From NCBI GenBank assembly GCA_021292165.1, contig CM037876.1, positions 317,282,776 through 317,346,775 on the forward strand: a stretch of DNA of 64,000 bases. Reading direction: 5' to 3'. Below are positions 44,291 to 54,879 of this stretch, piece by piece. Made by a program: the position numbers and the translations under genes. The notes below the pieces were generated by a model. It saw nothing but the letters and a program-made list of their open reading frames with translations. It did no database searches and had not been told where the DNA came from. Position 1 is the stretch's first letter. The number at the start of each line of letters is the position of its first letter. Source of the DNA: Shinisaurus crocodilurus (lineage: Eukaryota > Chordata > Lepidosauria > Squamata > Shinisauridae).

Positions 44291-44581
44291 CTATTGCCCA
44301 CCTGACCCATGCTCTGCAGAATGTGACGCCTCTCACACTTTCCCTCGAGCACACACAGCCGCCTCGTCGATCTGAGACAGGCCACCGGTGTCCATCCAGC
44401 CTTTGTCACTGCAGAACTCAGCAGGATCGTCAGAGAAGCGCTCCACCCCAGACTTCAGATGGAGGGAGAACCCGCTTGTCCTTCTTCTTCTCCTCCCCAG
44501 GCCCCAGCCAAGCTCCAGTGAGGTGCAGGGAGGGGTGCTGATCGTTCTTAGGATCGAAGCACACGGGGTGAAGGAGTTTGG

Positions 44582-44836
44582 TATTTATTTATTTTATTTT
44601 ATTTATTATATTTATACCCCGCCTTTTTTCCTGCAAGGAACCCAAGGCAGCTTACATAATCCTCCTCCTCCTCCTCCTCTCCATTTTATCCTCACAACAA
44701 CCCTGTGAGGTAGGTTAGGCTGAGAGGCAGTGACTGGCCCAAAGTCCCCCAGTGAGTTTCATGGCTGAGCGGGGACTAGAACCCGGATCTCCCGAGTCCC
44801 GGTCCAACACTCTCACCACTACACCACACTGGCTCT
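44582..44836 (-). mobile_element. Sauria-type SINE, copy D
   Basis: Complete on the minus strand with (ATTT)n tail and 'accacactggctct' end; 'accactacgccacat' follows, possibly from another copy. Confidence 0.92.
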
Positions 44837-45057
44837 AACCACTACGCCACATATTTCCTCCCAATGCATACAGCAGCTTCAGAGGGCCAATTTTTGGCAG
44901 GGCCATAGTAGAGGAGGAAAGGGTTCAATCCCCCCCACCCCGCCACGCGCTGCCTGTGTGATCCTGGTGATTATCTGCTCACACACACACCAGTGGCTAC
45001 TAAGGGCATTTTTCAAAACATGCCCATTAAATGCAAAGAGGCATTTAACATCATGTC

Positions 45058-45216
45058 CAGCTTGGCCCTGAAGCTCACTGGGTGACCTGGGACCGGTCAG
45101 CCTACTCTACCCCACAGGGTTGTTGTGAGAAGAAAATAGGGGACAACCTGTAAGCCACTCGGAAATTCTGGGAGGAAGCAGAGTGGGGGGGAAATAAAAA
45201 TGTAATGAATAAATGA
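45058..45216 (+). mobile_element. Sauria-type SINE, copy E, head lost
   Basis: 'gctcactgggtgacctggga', 'cacagggttgttgtgagaag' and 'aatgtaatgaataaatg'; about 30% diverged by eye. Confidence 0.7.
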
Positions 45217-45312
45217 GCTCATGGCTTGGGGGAAATCTGAAACGGCCATTCTTCCAGGCATTTTTCATGGCATGGAAAAATGTTTGTGTTTTCAATGAGG
45301 TGTGCATCAAGA

Positions 45313-45418
45313 CGGGAAAAAGGGAGAGAACTAGGTTCTCAGGATGCAAAAATCTTTATTAAGGGGCTCCTTTAATAAAGATTTTTGCATCCTGAGAACC
45401 TAGTTCTCTCCTTTTTTC
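45313..45418. repeat. Long near-perfect hairpin
   Basis: Arms of about 48 bp ('gaactaggttctcaggatgc' with 'aaaaatctttattaa', and its inverse) with one mismatch and a 9-base loop (45363-45371). No transposon ends or duplication recognised. Confidence 0.93.
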
Positions 45419-45582
45419 CGTTGCATTTGGATGCTTATCTCCTCCTGTTTCCATCAAGACGGGGCCATGTGCGAGACTGGAGACTGGCATTTGGCATCCG
45501 CTGAAACCAGCTAGGTAAACCCACAGTGGAAAACATGTGCTGGGAGAGGGGGGGCCTTAAAGGTAGCCCCCAAATAATTGAA

Positions 45583-45609
45583 GATAGATAGATAGATAGA
45601 TAGATAGAT
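45583..45609. repeat. (GATA)n microsatellite
   Basis: About six units. Confidence 0.9.
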
Positions 45610-45615
45610 GTAAAA

Positions 45616-45731
45616 CAGCCTTCCCCAACCGGGTGCCCTTCAGACATGTCAGACTACAACTCCCATCATCCCCATCCAGCATGGGAGTTGTAGTCCGATG
45701 CATCTGGAGGGCTTCCAGTTGGGGAAGGCTG
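45616..45731. mobile_element. Fold-back MITE, CAGCCTTCCCCAACC type (116 bp)
   Basis: Ends CAGCCTTCCCCAACC and GTTGGGGAAGGCTG; flanks atgtaaaa / atgtaaag form an 8-bp duplication with one mismatch. Core 'gactacaactcccatcat' facing 'atgggagttgtagtcc'. Confidence 0.9.
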
Positions 45732-45739
45732 ATGTAAAG

Positions 45740-46489
45740 GGAAGGAAACAATAGTTTAGTTTGGGGTTTTGTTTTTTTTTGTTTTTTTTCAGAAATCCCT
45801 GCTCTTCAGTTCCTTCTAATGCGAGCATCCATTTGCAGCCTAAGCTGTTCTGTCATACAGCCAGAAGTGCTGAGAAATGGCATTACTGCTGTCTTGCGAG
45901 TGAGTCCAAAGCACTTAAGTCAGCTGGAAAACTCCCTTTGACACCCAGAGGCCCATGTTTAAGCTCTATGTGCTCATTAGTCTCATGCAGGCGCATACCT
46001 CCGGTGGCTGCTGAGCGGGCAGTTACCATGCGCAGCGCATCAAAATGCAAACTTGACTCAGCTCACCCAGATTGAGTTTTTATTTGTTCGTTTGTTTGTT
46101 AATACATTTTTATACCGCCCAATCGCCGAAGCTCTCTGGGGCGGTTCACAACAGTTAAAACCATAAAATACAATAAAATGTAAATATAAGATTTAAAGCC
46201 ACAGATTAAAAACAACAACAAAGCAGCAGTCCAAATTTACAATAGCAGGGTTAAAACAAATACAAGATTAAAATGATTAAAAGTTCTGCACCACTCTTGG
46301 GTTAGGAAGGTGAAACCTGTGATGGGACAAAAGCCTGGCTCCTACAGTGTACAGTGTTCAGACTGATCACCCTCTGGGAAAGGGGGAAGGGCTGGTTTTC
46401 CTCTGTTTCCACCCACCTACCCCTAAAATCAAGCAATTGGTGCTACAGTGTCAATACTGTCAGTGTTGACTGTTTCTCTGGGAGGGACT
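45740..46489. other. No gene recognised; LINE 3' end at 46082-46290
   Basis: 46082-46290 is a minus-strand LINE 3' end ('ataccgcccaatcgccgaag' then A-rich DNA). The rest has no coding signal. Confidence 0.4.
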
Positions 46490-47340
46490 AGAGCCCAGTG
46501 GTACAGCAGCACCTGCTTTGCACGCAAAAGCCCCCCGGGGTCGCATTGGATGGGAAGGGACCCTTTCTTGCTAAGCAGGGCCGGATTAACATAGGGGCGA
46601 TTGGAGCGGCAGCTCCAGGCCCATAACAGAAAAGAGGCCCACAATATAGGGACGAGCGGCACGATTTGAGTTAGCATTCAGCATAATTAATGATTTTTTC
46701 AAGATTAGAAAGGTGTTCTAAGCACATCTGCATTACAGGCTTGAGGCAAGACCTAGCAAGAACTGTTGTTCTCAAATTAGCATTTCGGTAGGTTTTTGCA
46801 TTTCAGTCACTGTTACTACATTTCTTTGAAGCACATGGGGGCTTGCTAGGGTCTGTAATATTCAGATTTAGAAGGGACCTCTCTCTCCAGCCTCGAGCAA
46901 AAGATCTTTCTGATTCGCAGCTCAATTGTTCAAATGCTAGTTTAACAAAAAAACAAAAACGAAACAAAGCAATAAGAACAACACAATTATTCTTGGTCAA
47001 GCAAAGCTTCCTGGCTTTTTGTTGTGGCTGCTTTTTCTTTTTTAATAAATAAATTTGGGGGAAACTGGGAAGACCCTTACTGATGAGCTGCAGGAGTTTT
47101 TGAGTTTTGGTACTTTAATGGTAATTAAAATATTTAATTTGTTTTAATATAAAATTGCGTCTTCATTTTATGTATTTCCATAAAAAGGCCCGCCAAAATC
47201 CTCAGCACCAGGCCCATAATGCTCTTAATCCGGCCCTGTTGCTAAGATCCCAAAGAGCAGCTCTCAGTCAGAGCAGACCATGGACAAGTGGCCTGACCTG
47301 CTATAAGGCAGCTTCCTATGTTCTCATCTCAGCTTGGCTG
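46490..47340 (+). mobile_element. tRNA-SINE family T, copy 3, split by a hAT element
   Basis: Head at 46490-46575 ('cacctgctttgcacgcaaaa'), tail at 47239-47340 ('tataaggcagcttcctatg'). Confidence 0.8.
46576..47238. mobile_element. Non-autonomous hAT element, CAGGGCCGGATTAA type (663 bp)
   Basis: Ends CAGGGCCGGATTAACAT and ATGCTCTTAATCCGGCCCTG; exact 8-bp duplication TTGCTAAG at 46568-46575 and 47239-47246. AT-rich interior without transposase. Confidence 0.94.
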
Positions 47341-47560
47341 TGCTCGATGGTCCCGGTTAATCAGAACATAAGAAGAGCCCTGATGCCGGATCAGACCAAG
47401 GGCCCATCCAGTCCAGCATTCTGTTCACACGCTGGCCAAGTAGCTGCCCACGGGGAAACCCACAAGCAGGACACGAGTGCAGGAGCACCCTCCTGACCAT
47501 ATTCCCCAGCAACTGCGGTACATTTTATTTATTTTTTAATACTGCTTTTTATACCACTTA

Positions 47561-47699
47561 GGGTGCAATCTTATTCATGTTTAGACAGAGAGGGAAAGTC
47601 CTACAACTCTAAGCATTCCCCAGCCAGCATTGCTGGCTGGGGAATGCTGGGAGTTGTAGGATTTTTTTTCTACCTGAACATGCATAGGATTGCACACCC
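47561..47699. mobile_element. Fold-back MITE, 'gggtgcaat' type with TTA duplication (139 bp)
   Basis: Ends GGGTGCAATCTTAT and ATAGGATTGCACACCC; TTA on both sides (47558-47560, 47700-47702), as in PIF/Harbinger elements. Inner core 'cctacaactctaagcattcc' facing 'ggaatgctgggagttgtagg'. It sits inside a LINE 3' end (47523-47748). Confidence 0.75.
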
Positions 47700-47799
47700 T
47701 TAATATATCAAAATCCTTAAGTGGTTCACAATAAAATGCAAGTCATGTAAGTACTGCCTCTGAGACTGGAGCAAGTACATAGCCAATCAAGGTCTGCCA

Positions 47800-48140
47800 C
47801 GGACGGCCTTCTCCTTATCCCATCAGCCAGAGCAGCCAGGCTGGTGGGGACTAGGAAGAGGGCCTTCTCTGTGGCGGCCCCCACATTATGGAACTCCCTC
47901 CCTAGTGACCTTCGCCATGCCCCCTCCGTGATGAGCTTCCGCCGTGCATTAAAAACATGGCTGCTCAGGCGGGAATATGGGGTGGGTTAGGTTTTTAATG
48001 AGAATTTTTTATATTGTTTTAATTATTATATTTTATTGTGTTGTTTTGCTGTATTTTAATTGTACATCGCCCAGGGTGGCCGGGTGACCGGCCAGATGGG
48101 CGATTGATAAATATAATAAATAAATAAATATAATAAATAA
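47800..48140 (+). mobile_element. L2-like LINE C-terminus and 3' UTR
   Basis: Frames read RRAFSVAAPTLWNSLPSD-like residues ('ccccacattatggaactccc') and RRALKTWLLRRE, then 'cgcccagggtggccgggtga' and (AAAT)n. Confidence 0.75.
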
Positions 48141-48579
48141 ATAAATAATCAGGACTAGTAGCCACTGATAGCCTGCTCCTCCATGAATTTGTCCAGTCCC
48201 CTTTTAAAGCCATCCAAACTGGTGTCCATCACTACATCTTGTGGAAGTGAATTCCTAACTCTGTGCTGTGTGAAGAAGTCCTTCCTTTGATCTGTCCTGA
48301 ATCTCCCACCGATCAGCTTTCTGGGATGACCCATTTGGGTTCTAGTATTATGAGAGAGGGAGGAAAATGTCTCCCTACCTGGGAGCCCCTCCTGGAAACC
48401 AGATGCACCCCGAAACCAAATCTGTAGAACTGTAGCAGCTCTGATGTGTGCACATCTGGTCGTCCATCCAGGAGAATGCATACAGGGATGCCTGCTTCCT
48501 TTTGCACCTCGGTCTATGTCATCCTTCCCCAAGCTTGCACCCTCCAGATGTGTTGGCTATGCTGGCTGGGGGATTCTGG

Positions 48580-48581
<2 letters not shown>

Positions 48582-48612
<31 letters not shown>
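48582..48612. repeat. (GT)n microsatellite
   Basis: About 15 units. Confidence 0.95.
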
Positions 48613-48614
<2 letters not shown>

Positions 48615-48689
48615 AAATTAACCAGAAGTTTCGAGTGGTGGTGACAGGGGAGGAGGAAGAGGAAGGAAATATTGGCTGAGTGAAAGGGC

Positions 48690-49130
48690 CAAAAGGTTAA
48701 TCTTTTTGGCTATAAATTAGCCATTTCATCGAGAGAGAAATCCTTCCCCAGGTTTCCATTGCCATGAACAATCCGTCGCCTTCCCTCTCCTGATGAGACA
48801 AGCTCCCTGGCAGTGTTATTTAATTTGAATCCATCGGGAGAAAAGGACAAACTCTCTGACCTTTTAGGGGAAGTCTTTAGCCGGACGGCTGACAAGCAGT
48901 CAGTGCTAATTAGCATAAGTTACCATCTTGGTCTGAAGAGTTCCTTCATTAGCATCTCAGGGTCAATTTCTATTTTAGCTCCGTCTTTGCCGGCCGCAGA
49001 CAGAATCTCAGATGAGAAGCCTGGCTGGCTGTTGTGACTCTGACGGCAGGAACTCTGGTACCCGGCACCCGGCTCAGATGAGCAAAACTCCCGTCACTGC
49101 TGAAAGTCGTCTGCAGATCGAGGAGGCCCT
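48690..49130. other. Repeat-free block, candidate conserved non-coding element
   Basis: No repeat family and no convincing frame. Holds several TAATTA/ATTAGC-type sites (gctaattagcataagtt, cattagcatctc, tataaattagcc) as seen in developmental enhancers. This is inference from composition only. Confidence 0.3.
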
Positions 49131-49430
49131 CTTGGGAGGCAAGGTAAGGAGGCACATTCTGGGCACCATTAACGGTGGCAGATCTGAGCTATGGGGCAGA
49201 ATCCCCCAGCGATGTTCTCCCACTGAAGCACCATCGACTGTGGGTTTGCTTAGCAACCACTCACTTCGTGGAGCTTGGGCAGGAGAATGTTCTGGGGTCT
49301 GGATTGCTTTTCACACATCTGCCTTTCCTCATCTACTCTTTCCCATGTTTCAACATTTCATGCATATTTCTGGCAATATTTTTTACATTGAAGGGGGAGT
49401 ATCAGAGAGCTTCGGCTATTGGGCGGTATA

Positions 49431-49454
49431 GAAATAATAATAATAATTATTATT

Positions 49455-49489
<35 letters not shown>

Positions 49490-49499
49490 TATTATTATC
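49431..49499. repeat. (ATT)n/(ATC)n microsatellite at a LINE 3' end
   Basis: Preceded by 'gcttcggctattgggcggtatagaa', the 3' end of a LINE (plus strand). Confidence 0.9.
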
Positions 49500-49565
49500 C
49501 CCTTTTTCTTCATGCAACTCAGGTGATGTTTTACTCTGCCCTCCTCTTCCTCTCGATATATATTT

Positions 49566-49941
49566 GGTAGTGGTGAGAGTGTTGGACTGGGACTCAGGAG
49601 ATCCGGGTTCTAGTCCCTGCTCAGCCATGCTTGTCTGAGTGTGGAAAGCTAAGCAGGGTCAGGCCTGGTTATTACTTGGATGGGAGACCCCTCCTCTAGT
49701 TTCCTGCATTGAGCAGGGGGTTGGACTCGATAGCCTTGTAGGCTCCTTCCAACTCTATGATCTATGAATCTATTAAACTCACTGGGTGACTTTGGGCCAG
49801 TCACTGCCTCTCAGCCTAACCTACCTCACAGGGTTGTTGTTGTGAGGATAAAATGGAGAGGAGAAGGAGGATTATGTAAGCCGCCTTGAGTTCCTTGCAG
49901 GAAAAAAGGCGGGGTATAAATGTAATAAATAAATAAATAAA
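49566..49941 (+). mobile_element. Sauria-type SINE, copy F, split by a 5S-headed SINE
   Basis: 'gtagtggtgagagtgttgg…gctcagccatg' is followed after 49774 by 'aaactcactgggtgactttg' and the normal body and tail. Confidence 0.93.
49629..49774 (+). mobile_element. 5S-headed SINE with CR1 tail, copy 4
   Basis: 'gaaagctaagcagggtcagg', 'ttattacttggatgggagac' (5S promoter), then 'gcattgagcagggggttgga', 'ccttgtaggctccttccaac' and tail 'tctatgatctatgaatctat'. Inserted between 'agccatg' and 'aaactc' of the host SINE with no clear target duplication, as expected for CR1-driven insertion. Confidence 0.9.
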
Positions 49942-49944
49942 TAC

Positions 49945-50734
49945 CAATAGCTCACTTGCATAATACCAAAAAGACAGGATCATGCAATAACTGAGTAATG
50001 GTTGGGGGAGATTCCCCAAATGAAGCAAGTTTCGGGGGGCACACAGCTTGGGTACAATCTGCCTACCATGATAATGAAAAGGAGGCACAACTGTCGCAGC
50101 CTGAACTGAAGCAATCCAGAAAGCAACTTCCTCTCTCAACTTCCCAGGCTTCCGTGGCCAAAGAAGCAGTGTGCACCTCCAGATTGTTCCGGAGCAATCC
50201 TGGACACTCCTCACTCTTCCAAAGGTATTTCTGGCTCGTAAGGTGTTGAGTTTCAAAAGGACAAAGTCAAGGCCAATGGGGCATCCTACGTGGCCCACCA
50301 CCCTGGCACCATGCATAATTTTGTGCACACGTCTTCCACCTTACTCCCTGTTTCTCTAAGCTAAAAAGCCGCAAACATTGTAACCTTTTCTTAACCCCCT
50401 GATCATTTGGGTTGCCCTTGGGTTATTTATTACATTTATTACAGTGGAAGACCGACAACCTGGTCTTCTGCGCGGGTTCAATGCTAAGGGGGTAGCGAGT
50501 CCTAGGGCGGGCCTTCTCCGAGGTCCCCAGCGACTATCACCCTTCCTTAGCCCAGAACAAAGGGATAACTTATAGCCACAAAAGTATCTTTTATAAAAAC
50601 AAGTTTATTTACAAAATCACCTTCACAAACCCAGACACACGCCAGCAGTACAGCTTATCAGTACGGTTCAAAGTAGCAAGCAAGAAGTCCCAAGGACACC
50701 GTGATTTCAGGGCTCTCAGCTAGTTAGTTCAGCT
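49945..50734. other. No gene recognised
   Basis: 50431-50640 could be part of an old repeat (it has 'tataaaaacaagtttattta', an inverted AATAAA) but no family was assigned. Confidence 0.35.
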
Positions 50735-50930
50735 TGGGCTCCAGCAGAGGCCCGGTCAACCGCATGCTGCTAGCTGGGTTCCCGGCGGAGGTCCGGTCTA
50801 CCCAAGCGGCTAGCTGGGTTCCCGGTGGAGGTCCGGTCTACCCAAGCGGCTTGTGAGTGATTTCAGCTTGGTTTCCCGGGGGTCCGGTCAACCCAAGCGG
50901 CCAGTGATTTCAGCTAGCTGGAGCACGCCG
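50735..50930. repeat. Minisatellite, unit about 45 bp, degenerate
   Basis: Repeats of 'gctagctgggttcccgg' + 'ggaggtccggtctacccaag' type, at least four units with variation. Confidence 0.85.
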
Positions 50931-52738
50931 GGTGCTGCTACCCGGGGTTGCCGATCCCTTCATTCCCTTACCCCAAGCATGGGGCAAGATTGCTGATCAG
51001 GTCCAACAACTCAGTTCCCTTGCACAGGGTGTTTTATACCTTGGTGTTTCAGGTAGCCCCTCCCTCCGTAATCAGGTGGGTTGCCAATCAGGTGGGTTGC
51101 CACCCTCCCTGAGGGGTGGCCTTTTGGGTCAGGTGGGGTGACGCCTTCCCCCTGTGGGGTGGGGTCCCTTTGAAGCCACTTGCTTAATGGTCCCATCCTG
51201 TGGTGTTGAATGGTCCTTTCTTATGAGTGCCGAAGTGTCTGCTCTGGCGAGGTATTCAAGTCTTATGTAGATGGGGCTGATAAACGAGAGCATTGACGAA
51301 CCTGGCGATGCTTCCTGTCTTCCCCCCTAGGGTGATTCTATGCAGATGTTGTTTGTCCCCTTTGGTCTCTGTGGAGACTGGCTGTCTCCCCCCCCCCCCC
51401 GGGTCTCCTTCCCCCCACCTTGGTGAGTGTGTGTGTGTCAGAAAGGGGGCTTAGGTTGGCTTTCTCCACAATTACATTTTGCACCTTTTCCAGCTCCAGC
51501 TGCCCGCTCCTGGCCTAAGTTTTTCGTGGATGAGAGTCCACTTACTTCTTTGCCACCTTTCCACACACCCTCTTGTGAGAGCCACTCCCCCCGCCGCCCC
51601 CATGTACGTGTTCACATTGGACTTGCCACCTTGTCAGCAGTCCCTTCGCTTGGCAAAGTTAAAAAAAAAAAAAAAAAAAAAGTGCCTCTCCATGTCTGTC
51701 GTGGACTTAATATATGGAGGCCGAGTAGAATGTTTGTAAAGTGCTACTTGAAATATTTCGAAATGATCGCCACAAATCACCTCTTAAGTTCAGCACAGAA
51801 GGCTAGTTTAGTGCCACCAGGGGAACCAAGCGAGGCTCTGCTACGTCAACCTGTGAGTGTTTCAATAGAACTAACTCATGTTTACTGCTCCCGGGAAGCT
51901 TAGAAACAGTCAGACAACAAAATTTACTTCTTGTTGTTGTTGGGTTTTTTTTTTTTTTTAAGGCTATTCTTGACCTTAACCATCTGAAGCACTTCTCCCC
52001 ACTGCCTTTTTCAGAAAATAAACTCTGAAACGCTGCTTTCCCGCCACCCACCACGCACCACCCATGTTTGATCATCTGTGTGTGTCTTCTACATAGCGAT
52101 TAGAGTTACACTTACAATAAAGCTGCTTTATATGGTGGGTGATTGTAAGTAGCGGCAGCGAGTCGTGCTTCCAAATGCCTTACTTTATTATCCTCCTTCG
52201 GAAAGGTCTTAATATTTATGTGATTTACTGATCACTTAAAACGTCAGCCTGGCCATTAGGAGATGCATTTCACGGCACGTCACCTAATTTCATAGTACAT
52301 AATTTCTTTATAAACAGACATGTTACGGTGAAACATTAATTAAGCTCCCTTTACTACCCCCCCCCCATTAGAAGATGCATTTCTGAGATGGCGAACATCA
52401 TCACTGAGGCATGTTGGGACGTGGTCCAACTGGGACCCAAATGCATTACATAATGGACGGGCGGTTGTGATTTATAGTGAGGTTAGAGGGAAAAGATCGA
52501 GTGAAACATACATGACATCTGCCTTGTCAACCGATGGAATGATGTGTTGGATGTCAAGAGTTCCCCCCTTAAATTCCCACTGTTTGTTTTGTTTGTTGGG
52601 GGGGGGGGAGGAGCAGAGGAGACTATTCAAAATACAGGGAGGGAGGGAGAGAGAGAGATTGCCCTGCTAAGGGCTTTAATAATGTAAACCAGAGCCAGTT
52701 ATTTCACTAAAAGATTTCTTCTCACAGGCTGCAGTTTG
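50931..52738. other. No gene recognised; homopolymer runs
   Basis: C run 51391-51400, A run 51661-51680, T run 51946-51959. 51090-51180 is a local 'gtgggttgcc' duplication. 52080-52480 is repeat-free, AT-rich, candidate non-coding constraint. Confidence 0.4.
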
Positions 52739-53130
52739 CTCCTTTTATTTTATTTTAAATGAATTTTAAGGCCACCTTTAAGGTTAGAACCCTCTCAAGG
52801 CAGCATACAAAATTTAAAAAGTGCAAAAAATATGCAAAAACAAATAGAAAAGCAAGGAATATTCAATCAAATACTCTGAAAACACTCTAAAAACAGATAA
52901 CAGCAATAAAGCCTACCACCCTCAGATTATGGAAACGCCAGTGAAAACAAGTGGGTCTTCAGAGCCTTCCTGAGGACTTGCAAAAAGGGGGGGGCTGATG
53001 AACCCCCCCCCCCGATGGAAGCCGATTCCAGAGGTGGGCCACCACTGAAAAGGCCCTCTCCCTCATACTCACCAGCCTAACTGCCCCTGGCAGCAGTCAA
53101 GTCCGAAGGGCCTCTGCTGATGACCTCAGA
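52739..53130 (-). mobile_element. L2-like LINE 3' part, minus strand
   Basis: A-rich 3' UTR then 'gtgggtcttcagagccttcc', 'ggaagccgattccagaggtggg' and 'actgaaaaggccctctccct'. Confidence 0.65.
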
Positions 53131-53584
53131 GGTCCACCCTTCTCCATCTGTGAAGAAGAAGGAACTCCCAAGGGGTGCTTTGCACCTGCCAATGCAGATG
53201 TGCAAAAACAGCTTGTGTTGCAGTCCTTTCTGGACCGTGTCACTTCAGAGTGAAGGGATGAGATTGCATGTTTTAAGGGAAAAAATGCTCCCTGCCAGTG
53301 GAGAGCAAGGAGGTCTTGGGAAAGAGTTTTAGCCTAGTGTCTGCCCAACTTATTTATTAATTTTGTATATTTGTATTCCACATTTCTTCCACTATGGAAG
53401 TCAAGGCAGTGACACATTCCAGGGGTGGGCGGGGCTGAAGACGCAAGGGGGCGGGGCATGTGCTAGTTTAAGGCACGCAGCGGCTTGGCTGGTGTCAGGG
53501 GCTGCCCCATTCAGCATGCAGCTCCTTTGCTGAGGGAACTGCGCTGCGCTGGCTGCATATTCGCTACTGGGCCACGTTTAAGGT
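53131..53584. other. No gene recognised
   Basis: No coding signal; 53410-53470 is a GC-rich scrap resembling the hAT MITEs. Confidence 0.35.
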
Positions 53585-53870
53585 TTGGTACTAGCATATA
53601 ACGCCCTAAACAACTTGGGACAGGATACCTGAGAGAGCGCCTCCTCCCTTATCAACCCGCCCGTTCACTGAGGTCATCAGGTGGCATGCTCCTGGTGGTT
53701 CCTCATGGACCTCTGGCCCGACTGGAGTCCACCCAGAGAAGAGCCTTCCGTGTGGTGGCTCCCTTTCTGTGGAACTCCCTGCCTCTGGAGGTCGGGCAGG
53801 CTCCGACACTCTGTTGTTTCCGGCACCTCCTGAAAACAACTTTACTTCAAGAAGCCTTCCTTGGTTGACC
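53585..53870 (+). mobile_element. L2-like LINE ORF C-terminus
   Basis: Frame reads RLESTQRRAFRVVAPFLWNSLPLEVGQAPTLCCFRHLLKTTLLQEAFLG, the characteristic C-terminus of L2-like LINEs, followed by a T-rich 3' UTR. Confidence 0.8.
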
Positions 53871-54683
53871 AGCCACTGTTGTTGTTGTTTTTTTTTACTG
53901 CTATTCTGTTTTAATGTAGTGTTTTATTCTTTTTAACTTTTTATGTTTCACTGCTCCAAAATCTGTTTATATATGGAGCAGTATATAAATGTTGGAAAGG
54001 AAGGAAGGACTCTAAAGGGGCATCCTATTTCAGCTAAGTCTTGCTCCAACAACACAGCCATCTCGAGCTCCTGTGTGTCCCCATATCCTTGGTGGTTCTT
54101 CAGGCCCGACTTCTGTCTTGCTCCTCGATCCTGCCTCCTGGTTTGTCCTCCGCTTCTGACTTACTCTTCTGTCCTGACTCCTGGCTTTGTCCATGACTCC
54201 TGGCTCCCAGCTCCTGGCTCCCCATGGCCCAGCCGTGATGCCTCACTCCCACTGAGATACGAAGTGTGCAACTGCAGGTTCCCGGTGAGGACACACTCAC
54301 CTGCATTCCCCTGACTGAGTGCGCCTCCATAGAAAAACATCCCCTATATGTGGAAAGTTAGCATATCATAGAGAAGGCTAGGGCAGAGTCCTATTCCCCA
54401 ACCTGCTAGTTTTCTACCTGCAGGGATTTTTTTTTTTTTTTTTTGTAAACACCAGCCAGTATGTGAGATTTAAAGGAGGGGTTTTGAGATGGGGGAGGGG
54501 CATGGATTTGTGTCTTCATCCGGGGAATTTGGCTTTGCTTCATGAATAAGCCAAGCTACTTCTCGGTTTGGGCGAGAAGTAACTCGGCTAATTTCCAAGC
54601 CAATGCATGAGGCATGGGGTGCCTCTAACCTTTTGTAAAAAAATATCTAACAGATGAGAGAGAGAGAGAGAGAGAGAGAGGTG
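53871..54683. other. No gene recognised
   Basis: T run 54427-54443 and GA run 54656-54680. Confidence 0.4.
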
Positions 54684-54818
54684 GCTGTTCTCCAACCTTG
54701 GGCCCCCAGATGTTTTTTGGCCTACAACTCCCAGCATGCCCCAGCCAGCTACGCTGGCTGGGGCATGCTGGGAGTTGTAGGCCAAAAACATCTGGGGGCC
54801 CAAGGTTGGAGAACACTG
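54684..54818. mobile_element. Fold-back MITE, CAGTGTTCTCCAACC type
   Basis: First bases of the left end are altered; otherwise a complete palindrome with both cores and right end GGAGAACACTG. Adjoins a GA run. Confidence 0.9.
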
Positions 54819-54879
54819 GGCTAAAACCAAGGTGAAGAATTGCATCCCTCACAGATAGAAGGCTTGGCTGAACAAAAGG

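Larger units (their letters stand above)
47362..48530 (-). mobile_element. CR1-like LINE family B, broken by several later insertions
   Basis: Family B blocks at 47362-47520, 47749-47800 and 48148-48530 in the expected order. Between them lie a LINE 3' end carrying a MITE and an L2-like fragment. Confidence 0.75.

Noticed and set aside
49640..49690. 5S rRNA gene
   Set aside because: Only the internal promoter part is 5S-like and a CR1 tail follows; the full 120-nt gene is absent.
50735..50930. CRISPR-like spaced repeats
   Set aside because: Eukaryotic sequence, and the units are adjacent and degenerate without unique spacers of equal length.
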